Assembly (NCBI GenBank): GCA_037974665.1
Contig: CM075765.1
Location: forward strand, 63,289,747 to 63,353,746
Reading direction: 5' to 3'
Length of the DNA stretch: 64,000 nucleotides
From: Ehretia macrophylla
Lineage: Eukaryota; Streptophyta; Magnoliopsida; Boraginales; Ehretiaceae
The number at the start of each line of letters is the position of its first letter. Positions within the stretch are counted from its first letter, which is position 1. The position numbers and the translations under genes are program-made. Below the pieces are notes generated by a model. That model was given only the letters and a program-made list of their open reading frames with translations. It was not told the origin of the DNA and did no database searches. Below are positions 1 through 12,016 of this stretch, one piece after another.

Positions 1-10
1 CTCTCTCTTG

Positions 11-11
<1 letters not shown>

Positions 12-41
<30 letters not shown>
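12..41. repeat. CT microsatellite
   Basis: An almost pure CT dinucleotide run. Pyrimidine-rich tracts like this are common in plant 5' UTRs, so the window edge could touch a first exon of a plus-strand gene. No open frame follows to support that. Confidence 0.85.
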
Positions 42-42
<1 letters not shown>

Positions 43-712
43 ATTTCGCTTATTGGATCCTCTTCAGATTCTGCTTATGTTTGTTATGGCTAAATATTTG
101 GCTTAGCTGTATCTTATATATGTACTGTTTTTCGATATTTATGGAGGAGTATTAGCGTTGAATTTAAGTCTGATCTGTATTTTCTGAATTCCCTAATCTT
201 GAATAAAATTGAAGTGCGTGCGTGTTACGAGTGCATTCGGTTCTATCGAGACAAACGCGCAAAGTATCATTGCGATAGCGTACCGTATCACTAATCGAGA
301 CTTAGGTCATTTTTAATAGTTTCTTTATTTTTTTATTTTTTTTATATATAGAGAATTTTAATCATTTCTTTATATATAAAGATCACCTATTTCTTTTTTA
401 CGTCAATAATTTCTTTACATTTTAATTTTAAGAAATTCATATTTCAGTTTTATTCCAACAATTTCTCTATTTTTTAATTGTCAAATGATTTTGGAGATAG
501 TTTAAGGAATAAGTTTACTATTTACTATCTTTACATGTAAAGATATTAAAAGGTTGATGTAGGAATTCTCTACTTTGTAAAGAATCTCTATGGATGCTTT
601 TTTTTGCTGGGAGAATCTCTAGGAATGCTGTTGAAAATGAATATCTCCAAAAGCATTCTTACATGTAGGGTAAAAAATGAATTAGAGAATGGGTTGAAGA
701 TGACCTTACAGC
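43..712. other. AT-rich stretch without a recognised gene
   Basis: I see no convincing reading frame on either strand. Bases 205-300 are less AT-rich than the rest, and the remainder is T-runs and A/T-rich sequence. Confidence 0.6.
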
Positions 713-1160
713 GTGTTTGGATTGACAATATTAAAGGAAAGAAAAGGTTAGAGATAGATTTTTTAATCATTTATTTTGTTTAGATTGCAAATCTAGATGA
801 ATGAAAGGTTATGGAGAGGTTTTAAAATACCTCAATTTTCTTTAATGAAATTTTTTTTGTAATCCTTCTAAATTGGGGTGTTTTGGAGAGAAATGAAATG
901 TTTTTTATAAAAAGTCTTTTTTGTCCATACATATCTCATGGTTATAAAAATAAAAAAGGTACTTAAGTAATTTTACATTTAAAATTATCCTTTCATTTCC
1001 TTTCCTTCTTCAATCCAAACAAAAAATCATAAAATCCTTCCATTTACTTTCTGTCATTATTTTTTTGCAATCCAAATAAGATAATTCATTTCCTTTCATT
1101 TCCTTTATTTTTCTTCCTTCACTTTACTTTATTTTCCTTTCCTTTATGCAATCCAAACAT
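713..1160. mobile_element. Possible MITE with TIR GTGTTTGGATTG
   Basis: The left end GTGTTTGGATTG is mirrored at the right end by CAATCCAAACAT, and both ends continue into purine-rich AAAGGAAAG-like sequence when read inwards. The interior is non-coding and AT-rich. Further copies of the TTTGGATTG word occur inside, as in decayed MITEs. I could not find a clean target-site duplication, so the borders and the superfamily are uncertain. Confidence 0.4.
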
Positions 1161-3000
1161 GGGGTTGGAGTTTGTAATATTATAATTTATGTTCTTAACT
1201 GAGACTCAAGTTAAGTTTTATCCTGAAATCTCTTGTAGAGTTAGGTGTAAAACATCTCGAAGTTGACGCATCTCGCTGAGCGTAGAGAAGTATTGGGAAT
1301 TCCAATTTCTTTCTTCAGAGCCGTTTTTTTTATTGTCCCCTCGTCCCGACATAGTGCTTCGCTTCCAGTTCTTCGAAAGAATCAACTTACATCTCCCTTC
1401 TTTATTGATTTGGTAAAATTGAATTGTCTACCAGTTGGAAAGATAGACATCAAGTAACTTTCTCGCTCGAAAGAAAAAACTGCCGAAACTATTATTGGGG
1501 AAGAAAGGAGCAGAGAAAGACAATGAAATATAATCTTTTTGTTGGTAGCCCAATCCAAGGAAGACGGGGGATTGAATATAAAGTTTGGTAGTTATAATAG
1601 AACAGTGAACAACATGCAAATACTAGCATAGGAGTCAGTTGGATGGAAACAAATACGGTTGAAAAAAAATCCATTTTCTTAGTTAAATTTAGCATTTATT
1701 AATTTTACTAATTATAATGAAATAAATCCAAATTTATTAATATTTTTTTGTCGGATTATTATTAATCACTCTCACTATTTGGTCTTCTTTTTTTGATTTT
1801 TTGATCCAAATGTTTCGGGAAATTATAAAAGTAATTCTTCCTTTTATGAAAAAGAAAGAACCATGTGGAAGAATGCATAGAGTTTTTAGGCCTTGTTAAA
1901 TATATTTGTTTCTTTTGATATTTTCACGTTAGACTGACAATTTTTAACATGAAAGCTGAGTTTGTTTCAATTTCGGGAATTACTAGAGTTTATTGGAGTA
2001 GCACCGATTTGCTACATAAAATAATAGGAGGAATATGTTGTAAACTACAGTAAATAATAGAGTGGTACACAGAATTTATGTTATGCGCTATCATTAAATT
2101 TATTATAGATAATTTTATTTTATATTAAAATAGTTTTATGACTCAAACCTATAACCTCTAACACACAACACATTAACAAAGACTCCCTCTCCTTGTACTT
2201 TGCGACCTGTCTTCTTTTTTCTTTCGGTTACGAGTAGCGCATCAAAAGCATTGTTGTTTACTGTTTGTCATCGTCTACTTAAGCGGATCCGTGAACAGTC
2301 ACATCAATTTTCGTTTGGCCTTAGTTTTGTTCGCTTATTAATCATAATAATGCCAAAGGTAAGCGAAAGTTTACAAACTCTTGAGCAAGACTCTTTATAG
2401 GTAGTTTATTAAAAGTCATAATAATGCCAAAGATAAGCAAAAGCTAATCTCCATTATATTTTTTTTTATATAATAAATTCTGAAATCATAATTTAAACTT
2501 AAATCAATTATTACAATATGTAGAAATCATAATCTGAACTTATAACTAATCATTACAAAATATCGCTACCAACCGTTCTAACTAACCATTAGATATCAAG
2601 TGCAATGATTTTGTCTTATTGCATCACTTATCCATCAGGATTGCTCAAGGGCGAGAAGAACTATATAATGAATACAAAAACATGACAAAACAACAAATCC
2701 AAATATCTGCACTTCTTATTAAAAGATCATACATAAGATAATGTAGCATATACAACCATTGGGACTTCAGAACATAACGAACTTGTGGAACAACACCAAT
2801 GAAATTGCAAAAGGCACAAGAAAGAAAGGGAATCACCAAGGGAGGGAAGGGATAAAAGAAAATACAGGATATTCATTTGTCTAATCACAAGAAACAAGCT
2901 GTAGAAACCAATCATAAAACGGCGTTTAAAACTAATAGGGGGGAAATATCAACAAATGGGTTTAAAAACGCGACATAAGGGTATCGGAAACTCAATATCA
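1161..3000. other. Intergenic AT-rich DNA, then probable 3' UTR of the quinone reductase gene
   Basis: No gene is recognised. The last few hundred bases before 3001 lie downstream of the minus-strand stop codon and would hold the 3' UTR and poly(A) site of the FQR1-like gene. I could not fix the cleavage site. Confidence 0.5.
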
Positions 3001-5862
3001 TCACTTCTGAGACAGCTTCTTCGTTACAGTAGCCATATACTTGCCCTGATGCTCTGCAAGGGCCAGCTCTGTTTCAGTTGGTTGTCTTGTGCCGTCACCT
3101 GCAAAGACTCCTGCACCGTAAGGGGAACCCCCTCGGATGGAGTCCATTTTGAACATACCAGCTCCAAAAGTATACCCAATCGGAACAAACAACATTCCAT
3201 GGTGAGCTAACTGGGTGATTGCCGTCCAGCTACAGCACACAGAAGGAAAACGATTAGGTGTGGACCACAGGATATAAATTTTCTATAAAAGACTTTTACC
3301 ATCACCATTTCAACCCAAAGAATTCTCATACAAACTGCCTTGCACCAGATGGGCACTTAGTATAACTACTCAGAGGCAGGGAAGTCAATGACACCCGGAG
3401 GTTAGCCAGCAAGTTAAAGACAAAGAGAACTTAAAATACATAGACCAGTGAAGAAAAAGCCTTCTTGCTCTAGACAAATATAGATAACAAGACTCAAACT
3501 GAGATGTAGTTTGTGATGCAAGCAAAGCTTCAAAATGTATATCAACCTTCTAAAGACTTGAATTGAGAAGTAGTTTGCGGATGTATCTGTCCGCCAACCC
3601 CCAGAGTGATGATCATTTTGCACTCCCACACACATTCAGTCCTAATAAGAAATTTGAAATGGAATTCATTTGCCTTTTCTCAATATTAACTAGTTCTTAT
3701 GCTCGACAAGGAGGCTATACAATTGCCATCTTGCAAAATCCCGAATGCTAAGTAGCCATCAAAGGAACATAATGGATTATCACCTCGCAACATCATATGG
3801 CACAATGTTACACCAAATCTATCCACTCTTTCAGATTCCAATCAGGAAAAAGTCTCCTTCCTCAAATTTGATTTCCTAGTTTGCTTTTTAAAGTCCAACA
3901 GGAAGCTCAATCTGAGCAGTACTTTCTGCTACTTTTCACTTAAATTTTTTTAGTTCTTTATCAGGGGTTAATTATACTAATATAGAAAATGCTTACAGTC
4001 AAATTATTAGGGGTTAGTTATACTAATATAGAAAATTCTTACAGTCAAAAGGGTGAGATAGAGAAAATGTTGATATGCTCGTATGCGGCTTTACCAATTC
4101 AAACAGAAAATGATCTTCATGTTTCTGGACTAAAGACGCAGTGTTAGGTTTTCCAGCATATATCTCACTGTGGATGTCATTTCTACTTTCTTTCCTAACT
4201 AACTCTGCCAAGCATTAGGATAATGCAGTAAATACAGGAAGTATATTTCGACTCTCAATGTCCCTACTGAGAGGAAGTCAGGCAAAGAGCTAATAATTAA
4301 CTAATGAATCGTAAACTGAAGAACCTTATATTGTGATTGGAAAAGATGCAAGTACTTCATCAGCATCTCGTCATGGCCGTTCATAAAACACATAATAATC
4401 TTTCAACATACATCATGGCTTTCTATATTGCTTTCTCACCCTCATGGCTCTAGGCCAACAATTGTAAACGTATGAATGCAATGTAATAAACCGATTTAGC
4501 AGTTAAACGGTCTTATTCCACACAAAATCAATGTGAGTATACCCAATTGGAAGTAAGAGTTTCCTTCACTCTTTGCAAACAGGATACGGACAACCGAGTA
4601 GACACTTTTCAAACAAAAAAATACAGAAGACAATATTTACATTTTCAGCCGGGAACAACTATAACATTTCACTAAATATGCCATAAAATTTGATACTTGT
4701 TATTAAAACAATATCTGTACTTACTTCACTCAACATATAGACTACACAGAGCTCTAATGTCTGACATGCCACTCACAAATGCTTAATTAGAAGTGCAGAA
4801 ACCCTCATGTGTTTTGCTGAAATTGCACATTTTACCATAAGCTACCATAATAATCTAATAATAACTCTGATTTATAAGAATGCAGCTCACTTTACACTCT
4901 GACTAGCAACTACGAGAGTTTTCTTATTGCATTCTTATAAACATACAGGTTTATACAGGGTGATTAAGATTATTAGATGTTTTGTAATATTCTTGTAAAC
5001 ATATAGGCTCATATGAGGTTATTAAATAACATCATATGTAACATTCTTATCAACATACGGGACTATATGGAGTTATTAAATTATCACATGATTTATAACA
5101 TTCTTATAAACGTATTGGCACGGGTTTATTAGATTATTACGATATAATATGAACAACTTAGAAAAAAGAAATCAATAATCAAAATCCAAAATCTCTATTC
5201 AAATAAATTAAACAACAAAAGAACACCAAAAATTCAATAGTGAAGCGAAAAGCAAACGGAAAGATAGCTTACGCAGTGGTCTCTTGACCGCCACCTTGGG
5301 TGCCAGTACTGATGAAGAACCCGGCGGGCTTTCCGACGAGGCTCTGTTCTTTCCATAACTGGCCAGTAGAGTCAAAGAAGCTCTTCATTTGGGCCGCCAT
5401 GGCGCCGAACCTCGTCGGAAACCCGAAAAGGAATCCATCAGCCTTAGTCAATTCCGCCGCGGAAGCAATCTCCGGGATGGAGTTGTCCTTAGGTGGGGCA
5501 TGCATCTTGGTCAACACCTCATCGGGCAGCGTTTCGGGCACCCGAAACAGTACAGCTTCGACGCCGTCCACGGTATCGACGGCTAGCTTCATCCGCTTAG
5601 CTAGGGACTCTACGTGGCCGTACATCGAGTAGAAGATGATGAATAGTTTGAGTTTCGGGGTTGTTGGGGGGTGGTGGTGGTGGTGGTCCGTAATGGATTG
5701 GGCATGTGTGGTGGGTGTGGAATCGGTTGGGGTATGGGTAGTGGGCTGGGGTTGAGGAGCGTCATCGACGGCGGCGGCGGTGGTGGTGCTCGCGGTGGTT
5801 GCGGTGGATTTGGGGTGGTTTTTTGATGATTTGCTAGGGACACAGCCACCTCCTTTGCCCAT
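3001..5862 (-). CDS. FQR1-like NAD(P)H:quinone oxidoreductase (WrbA family), two exons
   Basis: The product is a flavodoxin-like enzyme that uses FMN to reduce quinones by two electrons with NAD(P)H, avoiding semiquinone radicals. Exon 1 runs 5862-5273, the intron (GTAAGC to TGTAG) 5272-3230, and exon 2 3229-3001. The join is in phase and gives 272 residues, close to the length known for plant FQR1-like proteins with an N-terminal extension. Visible motifs are the FMN-loop YSMYGHVE (78-85), GFPTRFG (147-153) and STGTQGGGQE (185-194). Exon 2 holds the conserved GYTFGAGMF and GGSPYGAG segments. The N-terminus MGKGGGCVPS suggests N-myristoylation on Gly2 with palmitoylation on Cys7, so membrane attachment is inferred. 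Residues 11-70 are low-complexity (Thr/Ala/Pro) with a five-His run. The ATG sits in AAAGATGGG. No TATA box is obvious upstream. Family assignment is secure; the substrate is not. Confidence 0.93.
3964..4055. repeat. 46-bp tandem duplication in the quinone reductase intron
   Basis: Two adjacent copies begin GGGGTTA at 3964 and 4010 and share ATACTAATATAGAAAAT and CTTACAGTCAAA. They differ at a few positions. Confidence 0.8.
4871..5140. repeat. Hairpin and degenerate ~55-60-bp tandem repeats in the quinone reductase intron
   Basis: TTTATAAGAATGCA at 4871-4884 is perfectly inverted at 4928-4941. From there about four degenerate units follow, each starting ATTCTTRTMAACRTA and containing a GGTTTAT or GGTTATTAA-like middle. 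They lie inside the 2-kb intron and show no coding potential. Confidence 0.65.
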
Positions 5863-5901
5863 CTTTGACTTTGTTTGTTTGTTCGTTTGCTTTTCGCTTC
5901 A
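5241..5901. repeat. Perfect 18-bp inverted repeat bracketing exon 1 of the quinone reductase gene
   Basis: TGAAGCGAAAAGCAAACG stands on the plus strand at 5241-5258 and on the minus strand at 5884-5901. One arm lies in the 5' UTR and the other begins about 14 nt downstream of the 5' splice site. In the pre-mRNA the two arms can pair and loop out all of exon 1 with its donor site. Confidence 0.85.
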
Positions 5902-8646
5902 GCTCAATCGAGTGTGGGAAATACAGGTGGGGGAGGGGGGGAAAGCGGACTATTTTGACTTTTTTGGAACCTTAACGGCGTCGTCTTGGTCAAGGTTTGC
6001 AATAAATATTTATTTTTTATTATGTAAGAATTTAATTAACAGAGTTCGATTATTAAATTATTAAATAAAATTTAATTATTAATTGATAAAATTTTGAATA
6101 TAATAATACATCTTCACACATAATGTAAGTCAATCAAAGCCAAAATTTATAACAGTGAAAAATGTCTATTTCATAAATTTGTATGAGTGATTATAATCTA
6201 CTACTATTAAACTGTAGCCAGACAAGTTTGCAATAAATTTTTATTTTAGGAAATTTTGGATTGGGCTGACCAAGTCACCCTGTATCCATCTACGATCTAT
6301 CCACCTACTATTAAATATTTTTTGTAAGGACTATCTACCTACTATTAAATACTTTTTTTAAGGTTGAATTATTTCGTAAGCTATTATCTTCAATTATCTA
6401 GAATTTAAATAAGTCATTAAACTACCAGAACGAATTCAATGACGTCATTCTGTTAACCAACATATAAAAATGATTGACAGAACTCATTTGCATGTGTAAC
6501 TCAATGATTAGTCAAGACTAATATTAGAAAAGAAGGTACTACAATTGCACATTTGTCATTTAAAAAAAAAATATAGTTGCAAAAACACACCCAACCCCTT
6601 ACACCTACCTCTTTTACCTATTCCTCTTGATTATGTTGTAGGACCGAGCTATAGAGGGGTTTGATCTCTATCAAAATTATGTTTATTCCTTAATACGTCA
6701 TTATGTAGAATAAATTTTGAGATGACATCATATAAGCGTATAAATTCGTGTTCATTAATGTATATTCTATAAAATTGCACATTTATTTTATAACTTGTGT
6801 AATACTTACGCTTTAAATGTACCTTGATAACAATAAAACAATCTTTCCGATTTGCAATCGTTTTGTTGGTGGCATTTGTGTTCCTTGGCCAAGTTCATGT
6901 GGAAAAGGTAGTAAATTGCTATCCTAAGGAACTAAGTTTCTATCAACCTATATTCATTTTGCCACAATCGCCATCAATAGTGTTGAAATACGTAATTTGA
7001 TGGAGCAACTTGTTTGCATATGTGGCTATTTTAAAATTCTAAGTATCAAGCTTTATGATGCCAGTGGCAAAAATGTGGCTATCGATTGTGGTATTTGAAC
7101 TATCAAATGGTCAATGGTAGATGAAAAAGTTACTTTTGCTCAATAAAAAATTATATGATATACGAACCCTTGTGTTAATTGATTAATACAAGACTAAAGA
7201 ATTTTATAATGGCCTTTTATATAATTTACCATTTTCTAAAATTAGATGAATAATTTAAATACTTCAAATTACAACAATGTCTTTCAAAATTAGAGAGATG
7301 TCATTAGAACTCTCGGACAAATCCATAGCAAGAGCCAAAATCCTGGGTAGCAATTATCTTTATCTTATAAAGTCTTGAGGTTAAGTAATAAAAAGTGCGA
7401 CCAAATTGGGATCAATCCAGGTCCACTATAAGAGAAATTTAAATACTCCCGAAAGTATTTAATGTCTATGTGTCATAATTTCATCTACAAACTATCCATC
7501 TTTTTATACTGTTATGAATTTTTAGAATTTAATATTAGTCCTACTAATTTCTTGTTGAATATTTTTAGTAATTACTTCTTCAACCACCACATTTCACAAT
7601 TATGATCTGGGTTAAACTTGATCATTTGTTATTCACTATTGTGTTAAACTTAATAATTTGTTATTTAGTATTCCGTATTAATGAATTTAATTACATTGTA
7701 ACATTAGCTAATATTATATGTTGAAAGAATTGATTCGTTTGTATTGCATGACTGAACCAAACCAAAAGTTGAATGACTTATTCTGGTCTTGGACTTACCT
7801 ACAAAAATCTTGGGTTAGTTTTAGTGCTAGGCCCTATATGGGTTGACTATCTAGCCCACCCACGGCCCAAACTCTCCCAGCAGCTCAGTTTAATAGAAAA
7901 CTGCAATCATAGTTTATCAACCGCTGACAAGACTACCGAAATCTTCGGCTTAGTTTTCAAAGATAATTCATCTGGGGTACCTTACTCTCTATACTTAACA
8001 TATGTTGCTTGCCTCTCTTTTCGAAATGGAAACAAAGTTTCAAGGAATGACGTGCAATCACATTCTTTATCGTGATAGTTAGAATTATTTCTATCGCTTT
8101 GAATTACGAGACTCGTACAAAGATAATGTTACTGCAATTATATATCTATTGTAATCTAGCTCTTATTGGAAGTATCCATTACATCAATTGGGTATATAGA
8201 TTCACTACCAAAGAATCTATATATGGTGCCACTATGACCCATTAGGGTCGTAAAGCAAAATGAGGTCCAAGAAATGAGAGTGGCCCATTGAGACTAATAC
8301 TAACTGGCCCAAGAACTATATTGCAGTTGCAAGTAATCGGAGAAGGGTAAGCCTTCAAAATGTCAGTTATTAATGAATTCATATTACAAACACAACAGTA
8401 GCTGGTAGTACGTCTCATTTTACAACATTCATTCGAAATATTATAAATAGTCATTTTGAATGGTTTTTGTTTTCCCAAAAATAAAAAAAGGTTTTCGTTT
8501 TGAAAATAGTTTACGTCATCGTGGAGGAGATAAAGATTTCCCAATTGAGTTGACTTCTGATGAGTGGATAAGATATGGAAACGAAACCTAATCCGTTGCC
8601 ATTTTCTAGAGCTCATTAATGTTGCTTCACTCATCAGTCTCCTGTC
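5902..8646. other. Promoter side of the quinone reductase gene, then AT-rich intergenic DNA
   Basis: The first ~150 bases would contain the 5' UTR and core promoter of the minus-strand FQR1-like gene, including a G-run on the plus strand near 5930-5942. I see no clear TATA box. From about 6050 the sequence is AT-rich. Short open frames (for example 7773-8075 plus and 8242-8655 minus) match nothing I recognise and have no splice or family support. Confidence 0.5.
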
Positions 8647-8649
8647 TAA

Positions 8650-9761
8650 GGGCATTTTTAATAGAGTTTTTAAAGAATCTTTAAATAATAATAATTTTTG
8701 TTTTAAATATTTTATTGATCAAAATTTATCATTAATAGAGGTCTCTAAAACACTATTTGATAGTTTTTGACAAAATTATGACATTACTCAAGTTTTGAGT
8801 TTTTAAAATAGCACCTAGTCTCTATTTTTTTCAACAAATTTGTTGAAGAAAATAGAGACTATACAAAAAGATAAAAATGAATCTCTAAAAAAAACAAGAA
8901 CAGATCTGTTCTGACATCGTTAGATTAAAAAAAAAAAAAAAAGTACAAAAAAAGATTTTGAACAGCAAGGGCTTTGCTGCTTTTTTTTTTTTTACTCTAA
9001 TTATCTATTTGTTAAATTTGAATGAAAAATTATCATAATTACGTTTACACGCGTGAAATCACCTTTCAAAATTTTAACTTGACTTCTCTAATATTTATTA
9101 TGTTTGAAAGTTAACGATAGTATTATTTTGAACACTTAGAACTTATAATACGAGTTTTGAATTAATTATAACTAATTAAAAAATTAGAATAAATAATTAG
9201 ATTTTTTAATTAAGGTAGTGTATTTAGGGTTTTTTAATTAGACTTTTTTTTTAAATTATGGTTTTGTATTTTATTTTTTTTAATTTAGTTTTTTTGCTTT
9301 GGTAAACTTTTTTAGTTTTTATAATTTTTTTAGTTTAGGTAATTTTTTAATTGTAATTAAGCTTGTTTTTAATTAGATATTTTTAATTAGTTTTTTTCAT
9401 TCGATTATATAATTAAACGTAATCTTAATTTTTTAAATGTTATGTTCGTCGCAATTTATTTATTTTTTGGTTGAAATATTTGTTAAAGAAGTTAAAATAA
9501 TCTAAATAACAATTAATTTAAAAAAAATAATACATAATTAAATTATTATATAAAATTAAAATTAACATAATATAGAAACTTAATTTTATGGAGATCATCA
9601 CTGAGGATGTTTTTTTTTTTTATCTTGGTCTCTCAATGGATCTTTAAAATAATTTTTTTACCTTAGTTTTTAAGTGGGTCTCTAAAATACTATTTGGTCT
9701 CTATATAGATCTCTAAAATAATGGATAGAGACCCATTATATAGACTCTATTAAAGATAGCC
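8650..9761. mobile_element. Harbinger-type non-autonomous element, TSD TAA
   Basis: The left end GGGCATTTTTAATAGAG and the right end, read on the other strand as GGCTATCTTTAATAGAG, form 17-bp terminal inverted repeats with three mismatches. The element is flanked by TAA at 8647-8649 and 9762-9764. A three-base TAA/TTA duplication is typical of PIF/Harbinger and Tourist elements. The 1.1-kb interior is AT-rich, carries T-runs and repeated CTCTAAAA words near both ends, and has no transposase. Confidence 0.6.
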
Positions 9762-9764
9762 TAA

Positions 9765-10150
9765 TAACCAAAGAAAACGAGAAGTGCGACAAAAGTAAAA
9801 ATAAGAATTTTAAATCGGATGGAATTAGCACTAATTTCTTATATACACGATAAGATATTTTAGTTTGTAACTAGTTGTTATACATCATACACCAAAAAGT
9901 GGATGTGAACCTGAGAGGATATGCTACATTTATCCATATAAAAAGATGTAATTATACGAAGAGAGCTTTTTTTTTGTTTTTCAAAAAAATAGTTGATTGT
10001 AAAAAGGATTTAGATTTTTTTTGTGTAAAAAGATATGAGAAGTAGGATAAATTCAATCACTTTAAAAATATTGTTGTCCTGCATATATTCATGTACACAA
10101 TTTTTAACAAATTTATTCAAATTGAACCAAGTCAAGCATTTATCCTATTA
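9765..10150. other. Short AT-rich spacer between two TIR elements
   Basis: No gene or repeat structure is evident. Confidence 0.5.
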
Positions 10151-10999
10151 GGTTGTCTCCAACAGCCTATCTAAGGCTGGCTTCAACAGTCTTTCTGCCT
10201 CCCTATGAGGGAGTCTCTAAAATTGGGAGCCCTTTTTTTTTTTTGCTTGACTCTTTACATGTAGAGAGCCAAAAGTGACTCTCTATATGTGTAAAATTTG
10301 AACGATCATTTTTTATAGTTGTGAAATCAAATTAATTTTATTTCTAACTTATTTTAATCTTTGCGAAATTTCAAATTTTAAATGACAATTTTCTAGTCGA
10401 ATCGATACCGACTTTTTCGATTGAGATAAAAATAAAATAAAAATATAATATTAATTGAAAATATAATAAGATAATAAAAATTAAAATAGAATGTCATCAT
10501 TAACAAATAAAAAATAAAAAAATCAAATAATGTGTATAATCAAAATAAGATATATTAGATTAAAATAAAATAGAAAGCCTATAAAATAGAAAGCCTCTAA
10601 AATACGAATATTTTAGTTTTTTTACTTTAATATATCCCTAAAAGTTTTTTTTAATGAAAAAGAAAAAAAATAATATGGACAACGAAAAGAAAAAAAATAT
10701 TTATTATAAACTATAATATAAAATAATTATTAATAATTAAATAGTATATCATCATTAAAAATAAAAAAATGTAAATAAAAAAATTAAAATGGTGTGTTTG
10801 ATCTAAAATAGAGATATATTAGAGTAAAAAAAAAATAAGGAGTCCTTAAAATAGGAAAACTGTTGGAGTGAAATTGAAATAAGGATAGATTAAAAGTAGG
10901 GAGCCTGCTGGAGTAAAATTGGAATAAGGAGCCCCTAAAGTTAAAGAGATAAGTCTAAACTCCCTTTATGTAGAGAAAAAAATAGAGAGGCTGTTGGAG
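10151..10999. mobile_element. Possible TIR element with CTCCAACAGCC ends
   Basis: The left end GGTTGTCTCCAACAGCCTAT is mirrored at the right by AGAGAGGCTGTTGGAG, and TTA stands on both sides (10148-10150 and 11000-11002). The right end lacks the outer six bases of the left one. The interior carries several internal copies of the CTGTTGGAGT word (near 10860 and 10907) with AT-rich filler. No transposase is visible. Borders are tentative. Confidence 0.4.
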
Positions 11000-11002
11000 T
11001 TA

Positions 11003-11670
11003 ATTTAAAATTCCTAAATCTCTACAACTTGGATTCAACATCTCCACATGTGGAGATGTTAAATCCATGCCCTAAAGTCCCAAAACATCTGACAACTTTG
11101 AAAAAAAAAAAAAAAGTTTCCAACAGTCTGAAATATGATCGTTGGAGGCACATCTGATCTGTGTATATAAACACATATCAGGTGTGCTTTCTTTCACACC
11201 ATATTTCAACAAAAAAATTTCAACTTGTGCAAATACACACACAAAGCTGTGAAAAAAAACAACAACAACAAATCAGAATCAAACCCACATGTAACAATTT
11301 TTTTAAAAAAAATTTCAGTTTGTTTTTTGCAAAAAATAAAAAATTTGATTGATGTTTTATTTCCATTATTGCTGTGAGTGATAGATTGGGGTGGGGGGTC
11401 TTGTCGTGAGTGAGGGATTGGTGTCGTGAGAAAATATTTTGGAATAAAATAAAAATAGAAAATTTGTAAAATATGAAAACTGTTAGAGTGAAATTGAAAT
11501 ATTTTTTTTTTAAAAACAGAGATTGAATAATGTAAAAAAACTATATAAAAAAAAAATAAAGAAGTTATTGAAATTGATCGTAGGATAGAGTCAACCGTAT
11601 AAATTTAACAAGCCACGTCTTCTCTCTTTGTCAGCGGTCAGAACTATGCCTTAAAATTAGGAAGCACTTG
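11003..11670. other. AT-rich DNA with related repeat fragments
   Basis: The GAAAACTGTTRGAGTGAAATTG word near 11475 also occurs near 10856, so this is probably more of the same TIR family. The 63-codon open frame at 11161 has no family support. Confidence 0.45.
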
Positions 11671-12014
11671 AAAGGTCTACCTAACAAAGATTGTTGCGTA
11701 AGAAATAAAATAAAGCTGTTTGCTGTGACTTTCCGTTCCCTCTCCTCTACAATAGACTATACTATAGAGTAATTTAAGAGTAAGACTCCTCTTACAATAG
11801 ACATAACATTACGAGCGTAATTAAACAGAATTATAAATTATTAATATTTATTTATTATAATTATATCAACAATTTATAATAATTAAATCTTACTTAATTA
11901 AAAGATAATATTACGAGTAGATCTATTCTTGTAATTTAAAACGTGAAACTCGTAATGTGTAAATGTAGATCATAATAAATACTATATTCTACACAATGGT
12001 GCAGTCATAAAATG
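11671..12014. repeat. Direct repeat R1, 344 bp
   Basis: This copy runs from AAAGGTCTACCTAACAAAG to GTGCAGTCATAAAATG and matches R2 at 13059-13403 along its whole length, with scattered substitutions. The ends are not TG...CA, so these are not ordinary LTRs. A weaker relative of its AT-rich middle occurs near 55740-55900, which suggests a dispersed family. Confidence 0.8.
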
Positions 12015-12016
12015 AC

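Noticed and set aside
1..300. A 5' UTR/first exon of an upstream plus-strand gene suggested by the CT run
   Set aside because: No start codon with a sustained frame and no clear donor. The CT run alone is not enough.
5300..5849. Overlapping frames on both strands over exon 1 of the quinone reductase gene
   Set aside because: They are alternative readings of the same GC-rich exon. Only the frame with the flavodoxin motifs joins exon 2 in phase.
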